This document shows positions 1 through 7,436 of a stretch of 25,110 nucleotides of DNA, in pieces. The stretch is from NCBI GenBank assembly GCA_002309295.1, contig DBXF01000043.1, forward strand, positions 31,130 to 56,239. The letters are read 5' to 3'. The stretch's first letter is position 1, and each line of letters opens with the position of its first letter. Under the pieces are notes generated by a model. The model ran no database searches. It was not told where the DNA came from and worked only from the letters and a program-made list of their open reading frames with translations. The translations under genes were made by a program, and so were the position numbers. Source of the DNA: Bacteroidales bacterium UBA1219 (GTDB lineage Bacteria; Bacteroidota; Bacteroidia; Bacteroidales; P3).

Positions 1-182
1 CGGTTCTTGAACTCAAAGGCCGTTTTGTTGCCCTCGTCAAGTGCCTTGGACTTGAAAGCCTCTATCAGTTCCTGGGTATTTTTACGGAAAAGCTCGAAAG
101 TCTCTTTTGTAGAACGGTATACCGACTGCTTGAGGTCGGATTTTTCGAACACCAGTTTTTTCAGTTCTTCATTTAATTCCAT
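1..182 (-). CDS. Hypothetical helical protein, 3' end cut by window edge
   Basis: The ATG is at 182 on the minus strand and the frame stays open to the left edge, giving about 60 residues of a protein whose C-terminus lies outside the window. The visible part starts MELNEELKKLVFEKSDLKQ and is rich in Lys, Glu and Leu, so it is probably alpha-helical or coiled-coil. There is no signal peptide, so it is probably cytoplasmic. It begins 21 nt after the stop of the DUF4271 gene and is likely the third gene of that operon. I do not recognise the family. DUF4271 genes are often followed by a uroporphyrinogen-III synthase gene, but this N-terminus does not look like HemD. Confidence 0.65.
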   Translation of the reverse strand, partial: MELNEELKKLVFEKSDLKQSVYRSTKETFELFRKNTQELIEAFKSKALDEGNKTAFEFKN

Positions 183-203
183 GGTATGTTTTTTTCTTTG
201 TTG

Positions 204-1334
204 TTACATATTAAGGGTTATCCATTTGCCTATCACAATCACCGGAACTATCTCTATCACAATCATATAATAAAGCATGTACACTTTCGAAAACTGCGAT
301 TCGGCAAGCATCAGCACCGAGCCGCGAACCACACGTATCAAAAACATAAGCACCACTATAGCGGTAAGGACGTAAAGCAATGCCGTGGCGTTGAGTCCCG
401 AATAGAATCCCAAAAGCAGTGCAGGCACAAGCAATATGCCGCACAGCAGGTTGCAGATAGACTGGTTTAGGATATACGCCCCTGTGCTGATTTTGTAGTT
501 GAACACACTGCCGATGAATTTCACAAGCAGCACACGTATATATATGAAAAGAAAAGTGCCTGCCTCTAGCACGAGATAATCCAACGCCGGACTGCCGGTT
601 ATGGTGGCGCCAAAATGACGGATGACGAAAAATTCCGCCAACGAGAGCAATACCGAATAAAGGAAATTGATAAGCAGATTTACCGTCACTTTGTTCACCG
701 CACGTTCGTTGAGCAAGGTTTTCAGGCTCAGGTGGCTGAAAGGCGACAAAAGTATGTCCGATTTGCGTCCTTTGTAGTTCGAAATCATCCTGCCAAGAAT
801 AAACATCACCAGCATAAGGGTAAGGAACACCCACATGGGCTGTTGGTTGTTGTGTCGCGTTTCGGCAACGGTGTCCTTTTTGGCATAGCTGTGCCCCCGT
901 AAAATACTTTTGTGGTAGAAAACCGAATCGTTGGCGGTTATAAGGCTGTCGAGGTTGAAAAGCTGTATCTCCTCGTATTGCACCATGTCGTCGGAATGAT
1001 AGATGTAGGGCGGATGCAGGGGTACACTCTGGGCAGTATCTTTTGTCGAAAGCGGCTGTGCTTCTTGTTGCAGTTGTGCGGGTGTGGCGGGCTGCTCCGC
1101 TGCCGTATTCTGCGCAACGGGTTTGGGAGTCGCAGGCTGTTGCGGCATGGTTTTCTGCGCGGTAGGCTTGTTTGCTTTTGCTGACACTGACGAGTCTTTT
1201 ACCTGCTTGGCAGTGTCACCGTTTCCAGCAACATGCAATTCTTTTCTCACAGTATCCTGCGATACCACGGTCTGGGCCTTTTTGGTGGTGTCGTCGGGTA
1301 AAGTCCTCTGTATCAAAAAGATTGTGTCGCTCAT
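204..1334 (-). CDS. DUF4271 family integral membrane protein with long Pro/Ala/Thr-rich N-terminal extension
   Basis: The product has 376 residues. About residues 15-105 are low-complexity, rich in Pro, Ala, Gln, Thr and Lys. About six membrane segments follow (roughly 167-185, 215-238, 253-275, 288-312, 316-336 and 350-370). The C-terminal stretch SKVYMLYYMIVIEIVPVIVI matches the hallmark end of DUF4271, a Bacteroidota-specific membrane family of unknown function. There is no signal peptide; the polar region before the first helix probably lies on one side of the inner membrane. The ATG overlaps the stop of the upstream C25 protease gene as ATGA, so translation is probably coupled. The extension of about 160 residues is longer than I expect for the family. 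The family call is fairly sure, the function unknown. Confidence 0.8.
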   Translation of the reverse strand: MSDTIFLIQRTLPDDTTKKAQTVVSQDTVRKELHVAGNGDTAKQVKDSSVSAKANKPTAQKTMPQQPATPKPVAQNTAAEQPATPAQLQQEAQPLSTKDTAQSVPLHPPYIYHSDDMVQYEEIQLFNLDSLITANDSVFYHKSILRGHSYAKKDTVAETRHNNQQPMWVFLTLMLVMFILGRMISNYKGRKSDILLSPFSHLSLKTLLNERAVNKVTVNLLINFLYSVLLSLAEFFVIRHFGATITGSPALDYLVLEAGTFLFIYIRVLLVKFIGSVFNYKISTGAYILNQSICNLLCGILLVPALLLGFYSGLNATALLYVLTAIVVLMFLIRVVRGSVLMLAESQFSKVYMLYYMIVIEIVPVIVIGKWITLNM

Positions 1335-4300
1335 TTATTTGAAATAATTATTTTTTTAGCAAAGACATCGTTTTTGCCGTTAAAAATCAAGATGTAAACG
1401 CCACAACGCAGTTTTGCCGTGGAATAGTATATCTTTTCGCCGGGTTTTATCATCTTTTTATCAACAATTTTGCCTAAAGCATCGCAGACGGACATATCAA
1501 ACGGCTCATTGCCAATAGTTTCCACTACAAAATATGCGTTGGCTGGATTGGGATAAACTGTGCAGATTTTTTTCTCTACATTCTCGGAAATACCCAAAAC
1601 GGGGCTCATACGAGAGGTGGTGTCCATCTGCGAAAGTGGGAAAACGATGTCGTCGATCCATGCGCAATCGCTGCCTCCGTTTATGGAGCCGTCCTTTTCG
1701 TAAACCCATTTGAACACATGCCTACCCTTCGGCACCAAGAAAGCCATACGCTCCCAATGTCCGCTCCCTTCCCATCGGCCTAGTCTAACGTCATCCACAT
1801 AAAACGACAGGTAGTCGGAACTGGCCTCAGTGGAGGTGCGCCGCCAGAAACTGATGGTGTCGTCGACAATGGTGGTCATAGCTATGGAAAGCACGCTCTG
1901 CTGCTTGTGAGTTATCGGGGCTGTCCTTGCACAGAAGCTTCCGGCGTGGGCTCGCGACGCCACGGTGTCTATAATCCAAGCGTTGGGATGGGTGGTGTCC
2001 CACGAAAAACGTGTAAAATCGCCACTCTCAAAAGTCTCATGAGCTTTGCCCAAAGGAATACGCAACAGCTTTTCGGCAACGTTGCCACAATGCATCACTC
2101 CAACAGTTATGTCGATGTAGTTTAGATCATTGGCAGTCACCGAGAAAACAAATTCTGCGGTGTCGGACGAAAGTGTCGGAAGTGTGGATAACAAAACCGT
2201 ATCGGGCAACGAAACCGAGCCGAAACGCGTCTCCATCCCTGCAAAGACCTGCACACTGTCGGCACTGGCCGAGCCGTGGTTTGCAACAGGGACTTTCAGA
2301 GTGTAAGTTTCTCCCCTGCCAAGCTGTGTTACGGGCGTTCCATTCTGCGATATAGCCACCTCTCCCATCTGCACCGAAGCCGACTGCGCCAAAAAGTCGT
2401 AACGACGACGGCAGGTGTCGCCGCTGTCGCTATATGCCACAACATTGAGCGACAACAACTCGTTTTGCGAGAGATTTCTGTTGGGAACAAAAATTCCGCT
2501 TACTTGCGAAGTGTCGTGTCCTGCAATATCGCCGACCACAAAAAGGGTTGTGGCGATGGCACTCTTGCCATCCAAAGAAAGCAGTTCCAATATAACATTC
2601 TTCGCGGTATCCGTACCGAAATTGGTGATTTTAAAATCTATAGTGTATCTCGATCCAGCACCAAGCCACTGATTTTCAACAGTTCTTCCAAAAGAATCGG
2701 AAACTCGGGTTGCACTTATTGCGACATTGGCACCCGAAGGCACAAAGGTAGAAACGGTGTCTATCAACGGTTTGTGGAACTGGGCAGTGGCTGTTACATA
2801 CAATTGCGATTGAGAGATTGGCCGCAGGAGATCGGCCGTAGCATCACCGTTAGAGTCGAGAAGCACCGATGCAAGCAACAGGCTGTCCTGAAAAAACGCC
2901 ACACGAGCGTGGGGCGTGCCCTGCAACGGAACAGTTGTCGTTCCACATGGAAGGCTATCGGGAATAGCAAGGGTAATACGCTGAGGAACACCCACATAGG
3001 GCATCAGCGAAGGGTCTCCGAGCAGGTTGTAAATCTCCCAATAATAATTTTCGTAGGCCATGCCCATCTGAGTGAGTCCGAAGGTTCCTGCCACAAGCAT
3101 CTCGCCTGCCGTGGGGGCTGTCTCGGCGTATGGCTCGCCGTGGGTGTGCATCATACGGTCGAAAGCGCCAAGACGAAGGGCGTCGTACTGCGGGTTTAAC
3201 GACACAGTGCTTTTGGCACCGAGGGACCAATAATAATCCTCCTCCCAAAGGGTTTCGTTGGAAGCACCTATCACACTCACTGCCCCGGCATCACGTTTGC
3301 GCAACAACGCCTCGCCAAAACAACGAGTTTCGGAAAAACGGCTCGACAGGCAACAATTGTTCACGGAAAAGAAAAACTTTCCTGTGTTGGCCATGGTGTC
3401 CACGCCTACGTAATTGAAACTCGGACTATACCAACCCGTTGAATAACAATGCGATGTATAGTTTACCAACGACGCACCTTGGTTGAGCGTGCCGACAATC
3501 TGCGGCAACTGCATTTCGGAGGCGGGATTATAGAAATAATGCGTGTCGAAACTGGGATTTTGGGAGAAATAAGTGCTTTTCAGATAGTTGATTTGTCCGT
3601 TGGTGACGGTCGGAGCCGGCGTTCTGGACTCTCGTCCAGCCACAAGGGTTACTCTGTTAAGGAACGCGGTGTCGGCAAAACGGTACTGCTCGTAGTCCAT
3701 AATTTTGCGGAGAACGTGGGCAAGCTCGGCGGTGTCGGCAACGGAGATTCGGCCGTAAGCCACCTCGGGATAGAAATCGCCGGTATATTCGGCATAATAC
3801 AGGTCGGTAATGTGGCGGCCGATGCTTGGCAGTCGGATTGTACCGTCGAAAGAGGGCACATGCTCCACATCGCCAACTATGGTTACAAAAGCCGGTGCCG
3901 GGTCCATGGGAGTGGAAGCGCGGTAGATGCTGTCCAAACGAGCGCGAATGTTGGTGCAACTGTCGCCAACGCTGGTGTATATTTCAACTACATTGAAGCC
4001 TTTTCTTCGTTTCCATTCCACGAAAGGCTGCAAAGCTGTGGCAAAAGTGTCGCGAGCCACCAACACATATTTGGGCGGTATCTGCGTCTGCTCGGGCAGT
4101 AAATTTTGGAACGCCGCACGGTTGGCCACACCTGCTAAAGGCGAAATGCCGTTGAAACGCTGCAGCTCACGTACGGTTGCCGTTTCGTCGGCACCCGCAA
4201 AAGTTATCTCAACACTAATGTCGTTATGCAGAAGCAACATGTTCCGACTCGGATTGTACTCGAAAGGAGAGACGGTGACACGCAACAGACGCAGACCTTG

Positions 4301-4762
4301 CATTGTGCCAAGCTCAGATATGGAGACGAGTGGGAGGGAAAAGAAAGTGTCGGAAGAATAGATTTCGTTGTCAATAACAAAATCCTGGTCCCTGTTCTTG
4401 AACTGGTGCGGTTGGACGGGCTGCAAACGGTTTTGACCGAAACTTATAAAGCGCGGCTGGCCTTGAGCGTAGGCAAGTTTGGGCTCGGCACCCTGGGGCA
4501 TGAAAATAATTTGATGGAAAACAGGCAGTTGCGGTTTCCCCACCTCCTGAAGCGATGAAAAAGTGCCATCGACGAAAAGGGTGGCAAAATCGCCTTGGGA
4601 AATTATGTCGAAGTCGGAAACTGAAAGAGTGAAGGAATATGCCTCGACACTGCTGTGACGCAACTCAAAACGGGCGTTGCCCAGCCGCTGCGCCACTACG
4701 GACACAACAGCAAAAACGCTGCACAACAGAACGATACACTTTTTGTTCATATTTTCCGACAA
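1331..4762 (-). CDS. Gingipain-like C25 cysteine peptidase, T9SS type A cargo
   Basis: A secreted 1143-residue protease. Order of parts: signal peptide (about 1-24), C25-type propeptide (about 30-225), C25 catalytic domain (about 229-595), Ig/CARDB-like beta domains (about 600-900), a cleaved-adhesin or MAM-like jelly roll (about 908-1045, starting HETFESGDF), and a T9SS type A sorting domain (about 1069-1143, starting VYPNPANAYF). The likely catalytic His is H438 in NYTSHCYSTGW; the nucleophile is C471 (or C470) in SVNNCCLSSRF, followed by CFGEALLR. It should be exported by Sec, moved across the outer membrane by T9SS and fixed to the surface. It resembles gingipains more than the sortase PorU: no porV follows, and the Cys region differs from the PorU form I know. 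A second ATG at 4750 (MNKKC) is an equally good start. The gene is followed by DUF4271 with an ATGA overlap. Confidence 0.88.
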   Translation of the reverse strand: MSENMNKKCIVLLCSVFAVVSVVAQRLGNARFELRHSSVEAYSFTLSVSDFDIISQGDFATLFVDGTFSSLQEVGKPQLPVFHQIIFMPQGAEPKLAYAQGQPRFISFGQNRLQPVQPHQFKNRDQDFVIDNEIYSSDTFFSLPLVSISELGTMQGLRLLRVTVSPFEYNPSRNMLLLHNDISVEITFAGADETATVRELQRFNGISPLAGVANRAAFQNLLPEQTQIPPKYVLVARDTFATALQPFVEWKRRKGFNVVEIYTSVGDSCTNIRARLDSIYRASTPMDPAPAFVTIVGDVEHVPSFDGTIRLPSIGRHITDLYYAEYTGDFYPEVAYGRISVADTAELAHVLRKIMDYEQYRFADTAFLNRVTLVAGRESRTPAPTVTNGQINYLKSTYFSQNPSFDTHYFYNPASEMQLPQIVGTLNQGASLVNYTSHCYSTGWYSPSFNYVGVDTMANTGKFFFSVNNCCLSSRFSETRCFGEALLRKRDAGAVSVIGASNETLWEEDYYWSLGAKSTVSLNPQYDALRLGAFDRMMHTHGEPYAETAPTAGEMLVAGTFGLTQMGMAYENYYWEIYNLLGDPSLMPYVGVPQRITLAIPDSLPCGTTTVPLQGTPHARVAFFQDSLLLASVLLDSNGDATADLLRPISQSQLYVTATAQFHKPLIDTVSTFVPSGANVAISATRVSDSFGRTVENQWLGAGSRYTIDFKITNFGTDTAKNVILELLSLDGKSAIATTLFVVGDIAGHDTSQVSGIFVPNRNLSQNELLSLNVVAYSDSGDTCRRRYDFLAQSASVQMGEVAISQNGTPVTQLGRGETYTLKVPVANHGSASADSVQVFAGMETRFGSVSLPDTVLLSTLPTLSSDTAEFVFSVTANDLNYIDITVGVMHCGNVAEKLLRIPLGKAHETFESGDFTRFSWDTTHPNAWIIDTVASRAHAGSFCARTAPITHKQQSVLSIAMTTIVDDTISFWRRTSTEASSDYLSFYVDDVRLGRWEGSGHWERMAFLVPKGRHVFKWVYEKDGSINGGSDCAWIDDIVFPLSQMDTTSRMSPVLGISENVEKKICTVYPNPANAYFVVETIGNEPFDMSVCDALGKIVDKKMIKPGEKIYYSTAKLRCGVYILIFNGKNDVFAKKIIISNK

Positions 4763-4770
4763 AAATATTA

Positions 4771-4778
4771 CAAACCTA
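4771..4778 (-). promoter_or_regulatory. Weak candidate -7 box for the C25 protease operon
   Basis: On the minus strand this reads TAGGTTTG, fitting the Bacteroides -7 consensus TAnnTTTG. No TTTG lies 19-21 nt upstream. Transcription would begin within a few bases of the 4762 ATG, which would favour the internal ATG at 4750 as the true start. A second TAnnTTTG match (TATTTTTG, 4760-4767) overlaps the first ATG. Confidence 0.3.
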
Positions 4779-4785
4779 TAAACGC

Positions 4786-4824
4786 AAAAAAAGAGGGTTT
4801 GTTTTGCAAGCCCTCCTTTTTTTT
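4786..4824. terminator. Bidirectional rho-independent terminator
   Basis: An 8-bp stem (GAGGGTTT at 4793-4800 with AAGCCCTC at 4808-4815, one G-T pair) has a 7-nt loop. It is preceded by seven A and followed by eight T, so it can end transcription both ways. On the minus strand it lies just after the small acidic lipoprotein gene and separates it from the C25 protease operon. Confidence 0.8.
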
Positions 4825-4842
4825 CACTAAAAACTCAATTGC

Positions 4843-5052
4843 TTATTCAGCAGCGGGAGTTTCAGTAGCTTCTTCGGCAACACCTTCAGTAGCTTCAGCT
4901 TCAGCATCGGTAGCTTCAGTAGCTTCCTCTGTAGCGGCTTCTTCAACTACTTCAGTGGAGTCAGTTGCGGGTTCTTCAGCAGGAGCAGCGTTATTGCAAG
5001 CTGCGAAAGCGAACATACCGGCAACGGCCAAAAGGAACATTACTTTTTTCAT
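4843..5052 (-). CDS. Small acidic Ala/Glu/Thr-rich lipoprotein
   Basis: A 69-residue product. Residues 1-18 form a signal peptide ending AFAA, followed by Cys19 as the lipidation site (AFAAC). The mature 51 residues hold 15 Glu, 2 Asp, 15 Ala and 8 Thr, with no Lys, Arg or His, so the chain is strongly negative and probably disordered. It should sit in the outer (or inner) membrane as a short acidic tether. It has its own promoter-like site and its own terminator, so it looks like an independent, possibly well-expressed unit. The coding DNA contains a perfect 12-bp direct repeat three times. Similar tiny lipoproteins occur widely in Bacteroidota, but I know no defined function. Confidence 0.85.
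   Translation of the reverse strand: MKKVMFLLAVAGMFAFAACNNAAPAEEPATDSTEVVEEAATEEATEATDAEAEATEGVAEEATETPAAE
4861..4926. repeat. Three perfect 12-bp direct repeats inside the acidic lipoprotein gene
   Basis: TTCAGTAGCTTC occurs at 4861-4872, 4885-4896 and 4915-4926. On the coding strand each copy encodes Glu-Ala-Thr-Glu. The copies start 24 and 30 nt apart, so gain or loss of a unit would keep the frame and only change the length of the acidic tail. Confidence 0.8.
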
Positions 5053-5096
5053 TTCTTTGTGATTTTTTTGTGTTATTTTTTGTGAATTGAACGGTG

Positions 5097-5130
5097 CAAA
5101 AGTACTACTTTTTTATGACTTACAGCCAAA
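5097..5130 (-). promoter_or_regulatory. Bacteroides-type promoter for the acidic lipoprotein gene
   Basis: On the minus strand: TTTG at 5130-5127, a 22-nt spacer, then TACTTTTGCA with its -7 box at 5104-5097. The box fits TAnnTTTG including the common following C. The predicted start leaves a 5' leader of about 40 nt before the ATG at 5052. Confidence 0.65.
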
Positions 5131-5210
5131 AAAAGTAATTTTTTTTGATTTTTTTTATAAATATTTGGTTTGCAAATCTTTATGAAATGCATTTTTTCGC
5201 CGACTGCAGT

Positions 5211-5248
5211 AAAAAAGCACGGTCTTTTTTGAAAAACCGTGCTTTTTT
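5211..5248. terminator. Strong bidirectional terminator after rnfA
   Basis: A perfect 13-bp inverted repeat (AAAAAAGCACGGT at 5211-5223 and its complement at 5236-5248) surrounds a 12-nt loop. The A/T tails serve both strands. It lies 32 nt after the rnfA stop and insulates rnfA from the lipoprotein gene. Confidence 0.88.
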
Positions 5249-5279
5249 TAGCAATTTTGATGTGTTTTTTTTCGTTTTT

Positions 5280-5852
5280 TTACACCAGTCCGGAGAAGCC
5301 CATGAAGGCCATTGCCAGAATGCCGGCGGTGATAAGTGCGATGGGTATGCCGTTCATTGCCTTGGGTATTTTTACAAGGGCGAGCTGCTCGCGAATGCCG
5401 GCAAAAATCACCAGTGCGAGGGTGAAACCTATTGCAATGCCGCCAGCGTAGGTGAGGCTCTGAAGGAAGTTCATATCTTTCTGCACCACCTGAATGGCCA
5501 CACCGAGCACAGCGCAGTTGGTGGTAATCAGAGGCAGGAAAATACCCAAAGTCTGATACAGGGCGGGTGCCGATTTTTTCAGCACTATCTCAACCATCTG
5601 CACCAAACCGGCGATAACAAGGATGTAGGCTATCGTCTGGAGGTAACCCAAATCGAAGGGCACAAGCAGGTATTTGTTGATAAGCCAGGTAACCATAGTG
5701 GCTATCAGCATCACAAAAAGCACTGCGCCGCCCATACCGAGGGAACTTTTCACGTCCTTGGAAACGCCCAGGAAAGGACAGATACCCAAAAACTGCGCCA
5801 AAACGATGTTATTTACAAAAATCGCACCGATAATAATAAGAATATATTCCAT
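5280..5852 (-). CDS. rnfA: RnfA/RsxA, membrane subunit of the RNF ion-translocating ferredoxin:NAD+ oxidoreductase
   Basis: A 190-residue polytopic protein with six predicted membrane helices, the usual length for RnfA. Family hallmarks are FLGICPFLGVSK near the N-terminus, GIFLPLITTNCAVLG at about residues 103-117 and the ending ALITAGILAMAFMGFSG. Cys25 and Cys113 match the conserved intramembrane cysteines that help hold an iron-sulfur cluster between RnfA and RnfE (NqrE and NqrD in the sister complex). ITTNCAVLGVA favours RnfA over NqrE. RNF links ferredoxin oxidation to NAD+ reduction and Na+ or H+ export. The gene normally closes an rnfBCDGEA operon, but here the upstream gene is divergent and no other rnf gene is in view. 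It has its own promoter-like site (5974-6004) and a strong terminator. Confidence 0.92.
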   Translation of the reverse strand: MEYILIIIGAIFVNNIVLAQFLGICPFLGVSKDVKSSLGMGGAVLFVMLIATMVTWLINKYLLVPFDLGYLQTIAYILVIAGLVQMVEIVLKKSAPALYQTLGIFLPLITTNCAVLGVAIQVVQKDMNFLQSLTYAGGIAIGFTLALVIFAGIREQLALVKIPKAMNGIPIALITAGILAMAFMGFSGLV

Positions 5853-5954
5853 ATTAACCTATTTTTTATGTTGTTTCTTGTTCGCTATCAGCTTCGGAAC
5901 ACCTTGATTTATAATAAATAAACAGAACATTCCGAATAATTTGGCAAAAGTTCG

Positions 5955-5962
5955 TACCTTTG
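5955..5962 (+). promoter_or_regulatory. Candidate -7 box for the plus-strand hydrolase pair
   Basis: TACCTTTGCA fits TAnnTTTG plus the usual C. It lies 34 nt upstream of the ATG at 5997. The -33 region is poor: the nearest TTTG (5940-5943) is only 11 nt away. It forms the left arm of an inverted repeat with the rnfA -7 box at 5974-5981. Confidence 0.55.
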
Positions 5963-5973
5963 CAACCGAAATG

Positions 5974-6004
5974 CAAAGATAAGAATTATTTCCGACATGG
6001 CAAA
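5974..6004 (-). promoter_or_regulatory. Bacteroides-type promoter for rnfA, overlapping the divergent gene start
   Basis: On the minus strand: TTTG at 6004-6001, a 19-nt spacer, then TATCTTTGCA with its -7 box at 5981-5974. Both boxes match the consensus. The -33 box falls inside the first codons of the plus-strand hydrolase (ATG at 5997). The predicted rnfA leader is about 115 nt. The two -7 boxes face each other, so the two promoters cannot easily be occupied together. Confidence 0.7.
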
Positions 6005-6773
6005 AAAAATTTTTTTCAGGGATTTCGGCAAGGGCGACGACCTTGTCATTCTGCACGGCATATTGGGCTGTTCGGATATGTGGATTCCCGTTGCCCGAAA
6101 GTTGTCGGAGCGTTTCCATGTGATTGTCCCCGACCTGCCCAACCATGGTTTGTCGGAACATACCGAAAGTATCGATTTTCGCCACACGGCGGAGACAATC
6201 AGCGACTTCCTGAAAGCCAATCAGATAGAACGCCCATGCGTCATTGCCCACTCCTACGGGGCCAAGGTGGCCTTCCAAATGCTGGCCGACGGATTCCCCT
6301 TCGAAAAAATTGTGGCGGTGGACATGCTGCCCGCCACCACCTACGCCGACCCGCAGATTCAACAACTCATGCATTTCATCGCGCAACCCCTGCCCCCACT
6401 CCGCTCCTTTGCCGAAGCTCAAAAGTTTTTTTCCGACAGCGGCATCGAGCCACGCTTTGCCGACCTGCTTGCCAAAGGCCTTGCCATGCATAACGGCACT
6501 CTGCAATGGAAATTCAACGCGAGTGTGATTGCCGAAAGCTCTGGAGAAATCCTTCAACGCATTGACTTAAAACACATTGAAAACACTCCCCTTTTGGCAA
6601 TAAAAGGAGAAAACTCAAAATACATCGACAGTGAAAGCATTGCCCGAGCCAAAGCCGTTTTCAGCAATATGTCTGTGGTAGAAATCCCCGATGCGGGACA
6701 CTGGGTGCAGTACGACCAACCGGAAGCGTTTTTGGATGTGGTTTATAAATTTTTGACAAACAACAAATTATGA
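5997..6773 (+). CDS. Alpha/beta-fold hydrolase (YbfF/ABHD11-like)
   Basis: A 258-residue cytoplasmic serine hydrolase. The oxyanion-hole HG is in LVILHGILG (His20-Gly21). The nucleophile elbow is VIAHSYGAK with Ser86; the first Gly of the usual GxSxG is Ala here. The catalytic His is H235 in GHWVQYDQPEAF. The acid is probably in the strand around KGENSKYID. The overall pattern (DLPNHGLS, then the elbow, then KIVAVDMLP) resembles the YbfF/ABHD11 esterase group; the substrate cannot be told from sequence. Its stop overlaps the start of the HAD gene as ATGA. The start at 5997 fits the -7 box at 5955-5962. It is divergent from rnfA. Confidence 0.88.
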   Translation: MAKKIFFRDFGKGDDLVILHGILGCSDMWIPVARKLSERFHVIVPDLPNHGLSEHTESIDFRHTAETISDFLKANQIERPCVIAHSYGAKVAFQMLADGFPFEKIVAVDMLPATTYADPQIQQLMHFIAQPLPPLRSFAEAQKFFSDSGIEPRFADLLAKGLAMHNGTLQWKFNASVIAESSGEILQRIDLKHIENTPLLAIKGENSKYIDSESIARAKAVFSNMSVVEIPDAGHWVQYDQPEAFLDVVYKFLTNNKL

Positions 6774-7423
6774 TAAAAAATATAATCTTCGACCTTTGCG
6801 GTCCCATCATAACCCTCGACCTTGAGCTGATGAACAACCGATTCCGCAGCTATGGCGTCACCGCCGTGGAAAAGCCGTACCAACGTCTTCGCGACGAGGG
6901 ACTTACCAAACGTTTCGAGCAAGGCGTGATAAGCGAGAGCAATTTCTGTGACGAGGTACGCCAGATTTTGCAGTGCCCCCTCACCGACGAGGAGATTTTC
7001 GACTGCTGGAACACCGTGGTGAGCGACTTCCCGCCGCACCACGCCGAAACGCTTGCCAAACTGAACACCCGCTACCGTCTTTTCCTGCTCAGCAACAGCG
7101 ACGTGGTGAACGCCAAACTGTTCCACGACTACGTGAACCAACACGCCGGGGAAGATTTTATGGAACGCACTTTCACAAAGGAGTTCTTCTCCTGCGACCT
7201 GAAATTGCGGAAACCGGCACCAGAGATTTTCGCCAAAATTTTGGAGAGTTGCGGGTTGCAACCCTCCGAGACGCTTTTTGTCGACGACTATCTAAAACAC
7301 ACGCAGAGCGCAGCGTCCCTGGGCATCAATGTTATTTGGCTGAAACCGGAATGGGACATAGCCGATTTGTTCGACGAGAATTTGGATGTGTTGTCGAGGT
7401 TTTTGGAATTGGGGAACATCTAA
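6770..7423 (+). CDS. HAD-superfamily (HAD-IA) hydrolase
   Basis: A 217-residue cytoplasmic protein with the four HAD motifs: motif I FDLCGPI with nucleophile Asp8, motif II LLSNSD with Ser109, motif III Lys148 in LRKPAPEIF, and motif IV VDD with Asp172-Asp173. A helical cap lies between motifs I and II (about 15-95), typical of subfamily IA variant 3. The second Asp of the phosphatase DxD motif is Cys10, as in members with DxxG forms such as the YihX-like group or haloacid dehalogenases, so phosphatase activity is likely but not certain. The gene overlaps the alpha/beta hydrolase by 4 nt and should be translated with it. Substrate unknown. Confidence 0.87.
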   Translation: MIKNIIFDLCGPIITLDLELMNNRFRSYGVTAVEKPYQRLRDEGLTKRFEQGVISESNFCDEVRQILQCPLTDEEIFDCWNTVVSDFPPHHAETLAKLNTRYRLFLLSNSDVVNAKLFHDYVNQHAGEDFMERTFTKEFFSCDLKLRKPAPEIFAKILESCGLQPSETLFVDDYLKHTQSAASLGINVIWLKPEWDIADLFDENLDVLSRFLELGNI

Positions 7424-7436
7424 TTATTTTTGTTGA

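Noticed and set aside
1331..4762. Call of the C25 protease as the T9SS sortase PorU
   Set aside because: Length fits, but the Cys region (NNCCLSSRF then CFGEALLR), the adhesin-like domain and the lack of a neighbouring porV favour a gingipain-type cargo.
5280..5852. NqrE instead of RnfA
   Set aside because: ITTNCAVLGVA and the 190-residue length fit RnfA; NqrE usually has ITVNCAIFG-type sequence and a longer loop after helix 2.
5859..6557. 232-residue minus-strand frame that would precede rnfA
   Set aside because: It is the complement of the alpha/beta hydrolase gene, has no recognisable motif, and the rnfA promoter-like site lies within it.
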